Shown here: one piece after another, positions 58,445 through 64,000 of the stretch
How the letters are laid out: the number at the start of each line of letters is the position of its first letter
Position numbering within the stretch: position 1 is the first letter of the stretch
Assembly: GCA_036960375.1 (NCBI GenBank)
Contig: JBALVY010000003.1
Location: 1-64,000 of the forward strand
Direction of reading: 5' to 3'
DNA: 64,000 nt
Source of the DNA: CAWVSB01 sp036960375
GTDB taxonomy: Bacteria > Pseudomonadota > Gammaproteobacteria > Pseudomonadales > CAWVSB01
Position numbers and translations under genes: made by a program
The notes under the pieces: generated by a model
Seen by the model: only the letters and a program-made list of their open reading frames with translations
What the model was told of the DNA's origin: nothing
Database searches by the model: none

Positions 58445-58525
58445 GCCAGTTTGATAGTGCTAGGCTGCGCCTAAGCACCTACATATAGGTAGGTGCGGCA
58501 TAGATTAAAACGGTTCTTTAAGCTA

Positions 58526-59368
58526 TTAACGTAATTCTGAAGGGCCGTAGTGATCCATATCACTGTAATCAAGGTTCTCACCCGCCATACCCCAAATGAA
58601 TGCATAATTACTGGTTCCGCAACCACTATGAATTGACCAAGGTGGTGAGACCACACATTGTTCGTTCGCAGTCCAAATATGACGAGTTTCTTTTGGATCC
58701 CCCATAAAGTGACTAACGGCCTGATCTTCAGCGAGGTCTAAATAAAGATAAGCTTCCATACGTCTGTCGTGTTGGTGGGCCGGCATAGTATTCCAAACAC
58801 TACCGGGTTTAAGCACCGTTAGGCCCATTTGCAGTTGGCAAGTATCTACCACACCGTTGACCATGAGTTTATAAATAGTGCGCTCATTTGATGTTTCTTG
58901 TGCGCCTAAGTTTAAAACTTCGGCATCTTCAATGCCTATTTTTTTGTTGGGATAAGAGGCGTGGGCAGGGGCTGAATTTAAGTAAAATCGTGCCGGGGAT
59001 GCGGCATCATCACTGGAAAAAACCACCGATTTAGCGCCGGCGCCAACATATAGCGCTTCTTTGTTATTTAACTGATAGCTTTCGCTGTCTACGGTTACTG
59101 TGCCAGCTTCACCAATATTGATGATACCCAATTCGCGTCGGTCGAGAAAATTCTCAGATTTTAAGGGGTCAATACTGTCGAGAGTCACTGAGCCTGCTTT
59201 TGGTATAACGCCGCCAACAATAACTCGATCATAGTGGGTGTAAACCAGCTTGATGATGTCTTCGTGGAACAAACCTTCGAGTAAAAAAGCCTCTCTTAAT
59301 TGTGCGGTATCGAACTGCTTGGCTTCATTCGCGCTCACGGCATAGTTCGTTTTATATTCTACTGACAT
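58526..59368 (-). CDS. kduI: 5-keto-4-deoxyuronate isomerase
   Basis: A 280-residue KduI (normal family length). The cupin metal site is visible in PAHQHDRRMEAYLYL (His, His, Glu at about 195-206) with a later His in PPWSIHSGCG. It converts 5-keto-4-deoxyuronate, formed from unsaturated uronate released by GH105, to 3-deoxy-D-glycero-2,5-hexodiulosonate. It is cytoplasmic. It heads the leftward operon kduI, phyH, sulfatase. KduD, the next enzyme, is not in the window. Confidence 0.93.
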   Translation of the reverse strand: MSVEYKTNYAVSANEAKQFDTAQLREAFLLEGLFHEDIIKLVYTHYDRVIVGGVIPKAGSVTLDSIDPLKSENFLDRRELGIINIGEAGTVTVDSESYQLNNKEALYVGAGAKSVVFSSDDAASPARFYLNSAPAHASYPNKKIGIEDAEVLNLGAQETSNERTIYKLMVNGVVDTCQLQMGLTVLKPGSVWNTMPAHQHDRRMEAYLYLDLAEDQAVSHFMGDPKETRHIWTANEQCVVSPPWSIHSGCGTSNYAFIWGMAGENLDYSDMDHYGPSELR

Positions 59369-59797
59369 TGTATGTTAAACCTTATCTCTAAGTTAGTATC
59401 GGGCTACCCTATTAATGATGATTCGTGTATTCCCATTCAGTAATACTTTACCAGTAACACATGATTAATCAAAGCAATTAAATCACAATCAATCCTTAAA
59501 GCTCAAAATAAATCATGCTGTTTGAGTGTTTTTTGCCAGAAAAAACGATGCTATAAATAGGGGTAGCTAGCTCTAAGCAGTTGATTTAAAGGCATATATG
59601 CTGTCTGTCTTGGAGCTTGCATACGATGATAGGTGACTTATTGGTGGTGCTAATTGTTTTATGGGTGATTTTTTCACGACGCACAATGATTGACAGTGAA
59701 GTTGCTTGTCTCTAGAGTCTGTTGTCTTGAAAATGCGCGCAATAGTGAAAGACCAACAGACCCTAGTTAATTCATGCCATATAAAAGAACCCTCAAA
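59369..59797. other. Divergent control region between kduI and the DUF1961-like gene
   Basis: Contains the regulon motif at 59491-59516. TATAAAT at about 59552 may be a -10 element for the rightward gene; no clear -35 box is seen. No gene. Confidence 0.45.
59491..59516 (-). promoter_or_regulatory. 26-bp regulon motif, site 3 (kduI)
   Basis: On the minus strand: ATGATTTATTTTGAGCTTTA followed by AGGATT. It agrees with the receptor site at 23 of 26 bases. It lies about 125 bp upstream of kduI and also upstream of the divergent gene, so one site may serve both. Confidence 0.6.
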
Positions 59798-60781
59798 ATG
59801 AAAAAATCACTCTCTCTTTTAATGGTGTTGCTAATATCATCTTTACTTATTTCCATAAAAGCGTCATCACTTATTGCTAGTGATAATAGTGCGGTTAACG
59901 ATCTTTTAAAGCCGATGGCAATAAAACGTATTTACCAGAATGATTTTGCTGATTTTGATGCAAACCATTGGGTATTGGAGGGGCCAGGGAATTATCGCGC
60001 AAGTGATAGTCATTCATCTCTTTATGTTGAATCTTTGGTCTGGCGGGAAATGGCAGAAGTATGGGAGAAAAATGAGCGGAAACCTTTGCCCCCTGAGACC
60101 CTCTATTATGGTACTGCGGGAAAAGTTATTGCAAAAAAGCATCCCGAACAATTACCGAAAATACTCAATAAGAATGGCAATGTGGAAGGTGGTCATTTGG
60201 TGTTGTGGAATAAACAAGTAAAGCTGCCTGAATCTTATATGATCAGTTACAACTTTGAGCCTAAAACCCCCATTGGCTTAGGCATCTTGTTTTTTAGTGC
60301 AGAGGGAATAGCTGAGCAAGATATTTTTTCTGCTGAACTGAATAAGCGTACCGGTATTTTCAGCGAATATACCAAAGGAGACATTAACTCTTACCATATA
60401 TCATATTGGGCTAATAACGCGGCTGTGGGGAAAAGAGCAAGCTGTAATCTACGGAAAAACCCTGGTTTTTATAGTCTAGCAAGTGGGGTGGACCCTTCCG
60501 TTGAAAAGCTTGATTATAGCCAAAAAGAAATGACGCTTGAAAAGCACCGTATCGAACTGATTAAAATCAAAAATCGAATAGTCTTTTTTATTAATGGCAT
60601 ACAAGTTTTCGATTATGTTGATCAAGGCATCAATGACACCTTGGACGCACAAGGTCTACCGACGGGGAAAACCATTGATACCGGTTTATATCACCAAGGC
60701 GGACGTTTTGGTTTCCGTCAAATGTTATCTCTGGCAGCAGAGTACAGCGATTTAAAAATATTTTCTCTGGCAGAAAAGTAA
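59798..60781 (+). CDS. DUF1961 (YesU-like) secreted protein
   Basis: About 327 residues from the ATG at 59798; an earlier ATG at 59774 adds eight residues and has no ribosome-binding site. A signal peptide (MKKSLSLLMVLLISSLLI) is followed by a beta-sandwich type protein with GGHLVLWNKQVKLPES, ISYWANN and KNPGFYSLASGVDPS, patterns of DUF1961, whose Bacillus member YesU lies in a rhamnogalacturonan cluster. It may act as a carbohydrate-binding or lyase-like protein; the reaction is not known. It is divergent from kduI. Confidence 0.72.
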   Translation: MKKSLSLLMVLLISSLLISIKASSLIASDNSAVNDLLKPMAIKRIYQNDFADFDANHWVLEGPGNYRASDSHSSLYVESLVWREMAEVWEKNERKPLPPETLYYGTAGKVIAKKHPEQLPKILNKNGNVEGGHLVLWNKQVKLPESYMISYNFEPKTPIGLGILFFSAEGIAEQDIFSAELNKRTGIFSEYTKGDINSYHISYWANNAAVGKRASCNLRKNPGFYSLASGVDPSVEKLDYSQKEMTLEKHRIELIKIKNRIVFFINGIQVFDYVDQGINDTLDAQGLPTGKTIDTGLYHQGGRFGFRQMLSLAAEYSDLKIFSLAEK

Positions 60782-60806
60782 CTATCCAGCCCTCAGGTTA
60801 AATACC

Positions 60807-60833
60807 AGGCTTGGTCATACCCAAGCCTTAATT
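60807..60833 (+). terminator. Rho-independent terminator after the DUF1961-like gene
   Basis: AGGCTTGG, loop tcatac, CCAAGCCT, then TAATTT. An 8-bp stem with a weak T-tail, 26 bp after the stop. Confidence 0.65.
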
Positions 60834-61233
60834 TCCTGTTTAAGGAAAGTATTTACTCTCCTACTTCAAGCTGAATAAAATCGTACATCACGCACGAATA
60901 GCTCTATTTTCTCCAGGGATCCGTTGTGAGGCTCAGCTACAGGAAAGCTAAACCAAGGCTATTTAGCTCCCACTCATCGGAAAAGACGAAAGAATAGGGG
61001 AGCTGACTTTTTGTTTTCGCTTTTTAATTCCAATGCCTGAATAGAAAAAAGTACAAGTCCAATGAGAGTATGAGCGTGCTCGGCATGATTTATTATGACC
61101 TTTAATGATTGTTATTTTGATTTATTGTGATTGTTTATTTGCTTTTGTGATTAAGGTGTTGTAGGTTGGGTTCATTATTTTAATCAACAAATCAACAAAT
61201 GACTCAATAAAAATCAACGGGCAGGGGAATACT
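60834..61233. other. Control region of the TonB-dependent receptor
   Basis: Besides the regulon motif at 61085-61110, further TGATT-type words follow (TTTTGATTTATTGTGATTG to 61132). No gene is supported. Confidence 0.45.
61085..61110 (+). promoter_or_regulatory. 26-bp regulon motif, site 2 (receptor)
   Basis: ATGATTTATTATGACCTTTA followed by ATGATT. It is the closest to the consensus of the three sites. It is followed by extra half-site words, which suggests several bound dimers. Confidence 0.6.
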
Positions 61234-64000
61234 ATGAAAAAACATGAAATGAAGCTGGGTCTATTAGCTGCAGCGGTTATAAACGTAATTGCTGGTAATG
61301 CCATGGCTCAAGACTCGCAGAACGATCAGTCGGCAGAGACTCTGGAAGAAATTGTAGTTACAGGCGTACGCAGCCAGCTTTCAAAAGCATTACAAGATAA
61401 AAAGAACCAAAATACTATCGGCGAAGCGATTTCAGCAGATGATATCGGTACGCTACCTGCGCTTGATCTTGCTGAAGCGCTACAGGTCATTCCTGGCGTT
61501 CAAGTTAACCGTGAAAATGATGATGGTGCCTTCCGTTCAGGTGAAATTAGCCTTCGGGGTCTACCCGGTTCATTCACTAATGTAACCGCCAATGGTCAAA
61601 CATTTGCAGCGCCTTCTGGAACCATAACTCCAAGTGCGGGTGTACCAAACCCCTTCGGTGCTTTTGCATCGGGTGTTTTTGATGGTGTTTGGGTGAGCAA
61701 AAGTCAACGTGCTGATTTGGTTGAAGGGGGTATTGCCGGTACAGTCGACAAAAAACTAGCACACGCTCTTTCCAAGAAAGACGGTTTTGTAGTGCGTGCG
61801 ACGGCCATCTATGAAGAAGCTATTGACGAAACCTCGCCAAACTTCTTCATGTCTGGAACCAAACATCTTATTGAAGACCGTCTTGCTGTAACGTTTAAAT
61901 ATGACAAAATGAAGGAGCAATTTCGCCGCGATCTCATAAACTTTACCCGATATACGGCCTTGAACACCGGTCGCTTTCCTGGCCTGGAAGACTGGAAAGC
62001 TGAAAATAACATTAATGCCGAAGATGATGTCGTTATTCCAGGAGGTTTGCGTCAATATTCCGAGATCCGTCGTGGCAACCGCGATTCCTTCACCGGTAAT
62101 ATCGAATTTCTGGCAACAGACAACTTAAAAGTTGGTGCTGACTTGTTGTATACCGACCGTCAACTGGACATTAATACCGAGATCATGTTGGCGACTACGG
62201 ATGGTGGTACTGCCGACATTACCCCCACAAGCACTCCTTTTCTTGGTTTTACCGACCCTCAGGATGGCCAGAAGACCTATGTTCTTCCAGGCTATGACTA
62301 TGGGAACGGTACATTTAATGAGGGTCAGCGTGCAGGTGTGTTTGAACAGGAATCTAAAGGTTTATTCCTGTATGGGACTCTTCTTATGTCAGATGACTGG
62401 GTCATGGATGTGTCTTTGGCCCATTCCGAAGCTAGCTATCTGAGAGTTCAGAACAATGTGCAGACCCAGTTCCGGGCTGAAGGGGGTAGCCGTACAAATG
62501 GTACCACGGGCTCAATTCACTCTGGCGCTGGTAATATTTCGGACTATGAGCTTTCCATATCTGGTCTCAACACCGATCTGGACCTGCCATATACGATTAG
62601 CAGTACACCGTATGATGATAATTTTGCCTCGGCTGTGGGCGGAGACGGGCGTCAAAGATTCTTCTCTGCTGGTAACGAGGTTGTCCGTGACCGTACAGAC
62701 ACAGGTTTTAATATTGATATTGTAAAAACTTTCGACCTAAGGTTTATCGAAAGTGTTAAATTTGGCGGACGTTACAACGAACAGGAAGTTGAATCGCATA
62801 TTTTATTTGGCAGTGTTGCTGGTCTCAGCACAGCAGGGATCTCAAATGATTTGTTCGCCGTACCGGAAGCCGTTAAAAACAACGACTTTTTTGGTGGTGG
62901 GGCATCAGGTGCCTTAACGGATGGGTGGCGCACGCTTGATCGTAATGTCGCAGATGCCTGGCTTGTTGACGGTGTCGATAATCCGCTAGGTTTGCCAGTA
63001 TCGCCACACCTTGGCACCATTTACAAGATGAACAAGAATACCATGAACCAGGCGGGATTGGATAAATATGGCTTAACCGAAACCAAAATCACGGCGCTGT
63101 ACGCTATGGCCAATCTGGACGGCGAAGTGTTTGGTGTCAACATGCGTGGTAATATCGGTGTTCGCTATGTAAATACAGACCTTGATGGTACTGGCGTCTC
63201 GACTGTAAACGGTGAGTATGAACAAGGCACAGCCAAGAGTTCCTATGACAACTTTCTGCCAGCGATCAACCTGAGCTTTGAGCTGCACGAAGACTTGTAC
63301 CTGCGTGTTGCCTACTCAAAAGCACTTAATCGACCAAATCCGGCTGGCTTTACGCCGGGTACTTCAATCACTGAGACCGAGTATGATGGGTCAGACCCTG
63401 ACGGTCTGGGCAAAGTCAAAATTGGCCTGCCGGGAACAGACCTTGATGCCTATACTTCTGATAACTATGACGTGTCTTTAGAGTGGTATAACACTAATAG
63501 CAGCCTTCTTTCTTTGGCTCTCTACCGCAAAGACGTGTCAGGCTACTATGATACCCAGTCATATTGTCCTGAAGACGGTGGCGGTTATGGCTATGGTACG
63601 ATGGAACTCGTTGATATCGGTGGTGGTGCATTTGAGTGTATCGCCTCCGAAGGCTATAAGATGGACATATCAAAAACTGTTAATCTTGATCAGACCATTA
63701 CGATTGATGGTCTTGAGCTTTCTGCTCAGCAGGATCTAAGTTTCCTTGATGGTTGGGTTAGTCACTTCGGTGTTCTTGCCAGTCTGTCACTGGTTGACTT
63801 CGATGGTGAGGATGAAGACGGTAAGCCGCTCGATATCCCGCGTATCTCTGAAAGATCCTATAATATTGTAGGATACTGGGATAACGGCACATTTAGTACC
63901 CGTTTGGCTTATAACTGGCGCTCTGAATACTCCCTGGTGGGTGCTAGCAGCTTCACTGGCTATTCCGACAGAAAGGTAAAAGAGCGTGGACAGTTGGATG
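61234..64000 (+). CDS. TonB-dependent outer-membrane receptor (3' end outside window)
   Basis: Partial, at least 922 codons. Signal peptide (1-25, NAMAQ), TonB box EIVVTG (residues 39-44), a plug domain (about 55-165, with LAEALQVIPGVQVNRE and ISLRGLPGSF) and the start of the 22-strand barrel, with paired aromatic strands throughout. It imports an oligosaccharide across the outer membrane with energy from TonB. AGGGGAATACT precedes the ATG. It reads to the window edge with no stop, so the C-terminus and any following gene are unseen. Family style is that of carbohydrate-utilisation receptors of marine gammaproteobacteria. Confidence 0.9.
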   Translation, partial: MKKHEMKLGLLAAAVINVIAGNAMAQDSQNDQSAETLEEIVVTGVRSQLSKALQDKKNQNTIGEAISADDIGTLPALDLAEALQVIPGVQVNRENDDGAFRSGEISLRGLPGSFTNVTANGQTFAAPSGTITPSAGVPNPFGAFASGVFDGVWVSKSQRADLVEGGIAGTVDKKLAHALSKKDGFVVRATAIYEEAIDETSPNFFMSGTKHLIEDRLAVTFKYDKMKEQFRRDLINFTRYTALNTGRFPGLEDWKAENNINAEDDVVIPGGLRQYSEIRRGNRDSFTGNIEFLATDNLKVGADLLYTDRQLDINTEIMLATTDGGTADITPTSTPFLGFTDPQDGQKTYVLPGYDYGNGTFNEGQRAGVFEQESKGLFLYGTLLMSDDWVMDVSLAHSEASYLRVQNNVQTQFRAEGGSRTNGTTGSIHSGAGNISDYELSISGLNTDLDLPYTISSTPYDDNFASAVGGDGRQRFFSAGNEVVRDRTDTGFNIDIVKTFDLRFIESVKFGGRYNEQEVESHILFGSVAGLSTAGISNDLFAVPEAVKNNDFFGGGASGALTDGWRTLDRNVADAWLVDGVDNPLGLPVSPHLGTIYKMNKNTMNQAGLDKYGLTETKITALYAMANLDGEVFGVNMRGNIGVRYVNTDLDGTGVSTVNGEYEQGTAKSSYDNFLPAINLSFELHEDLYLRVAYSKALNRPNPAGFTPGTSITETEYDGSDPDGLGKVKIGLPGTDLDAYTSDNYDVSLEWYNTNSSLLSLALYRKDVSGYYDTQSYCPEDGGGYGYGTMELVDIGGGAFECIASEGYKMDISKTVNLDQTITIDGLELSAQQDLSFLDGWVSHFGVLASLSLVDFDGEDEDGKPLDIPRISERSYNIVGYWDNGTFSTRLAYNWRSEYSLVGASSFTGYSDRKVKERGQLD

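Overview
The window looks like chromosomal DNA of a marine-type gammaproteobacterium. The guess rests on the style of the polysaccharide-utilisation genes (a TonB-dependent receptor with an EIVVTG TonB box, paired GH105 enzymes, a sodium/solute symporter with a propeller domain), a Fic/AbiE region and a tRNA-Arg-based island boundary. A Cellvibrionales-like organism is my best guess; no rRNA or housekeeping gene is present to prove it.

Region 1 (1-11.6 kb) is repeat-rich. A truncated MORN-type lipoprotein gene runs into an IS end at the left edge. A GIY-YIG protein follows. Then comes a cassette of four secreted Sel1-repeat genes (10, at least 7, 17 and 5 repeats of 36 aa). The cassette is a duplicated two-gene module. 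Each module ends with an identical, antisense 57-codon gene for a secreted four-cysteine peptide. The cassette is bounded by 399-bp direct repeats, and a second IS end abuts the right copy. A 100-N assembly gap lies inside the second Sel1 gene.

Region 2 (11.7-43.5 kb) is an accessory island. It holds GIY-YIG/DUF4357, zinc-ribbon, J-domain, HNH and SH3-metallo-beta-lactamase genes, many unrecognised genes, and a complete type I restriction-modification operon (half-S, hsdM, hsdS, hsdR, YgjP-type metallopeptidase). It continues with an LRR protein, a membrane HerA-type ATPase, an SF1 helicase and many gene remnants. Its right edge is the 3' half of a tRNA-Arg(ACG) gene (43463-43507) followed by that tRNA's terminator, the usual scar of integrase-mediated insertion. 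The island therefore extends left, probably beyond the window. Two proteins of different architecture (one membrane, one LRR) share an eight-cysteine C-terminal module with identical spacing; this is the best candidate for something undescribed.

Region 3 (43.6-47.7 kb) is a second accessory patch: a class II Fic gene with an operator array, an AbiEi/AbiEii type IV toxin-antitoxin pair, and fragments of IS6 and IS256 transposases and of an FAH-family gene.

Region 4 (47.7 kb to the end) is a uronate-polysaccharide utilisation locus: DeoR regulator, two GH105 hydrolases (the second with Asp to Asn at the presumed catalytic residue), sugar isomerase/epimerase, propeller-SSS transporter, CE12-type esterase, sulfatase, PhyH dioxygenase, KduI, DUF1961-like protein and a partial TonB-dependent receptor. 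A 26-bp motif before the GH105, kduI and receptor genes probably ties the locus into one regulon. Together they would import a sulfated and/or acetylated rhamnose-uronate polymer, strip ester groups, release unsaturated uronate and isomerise it.
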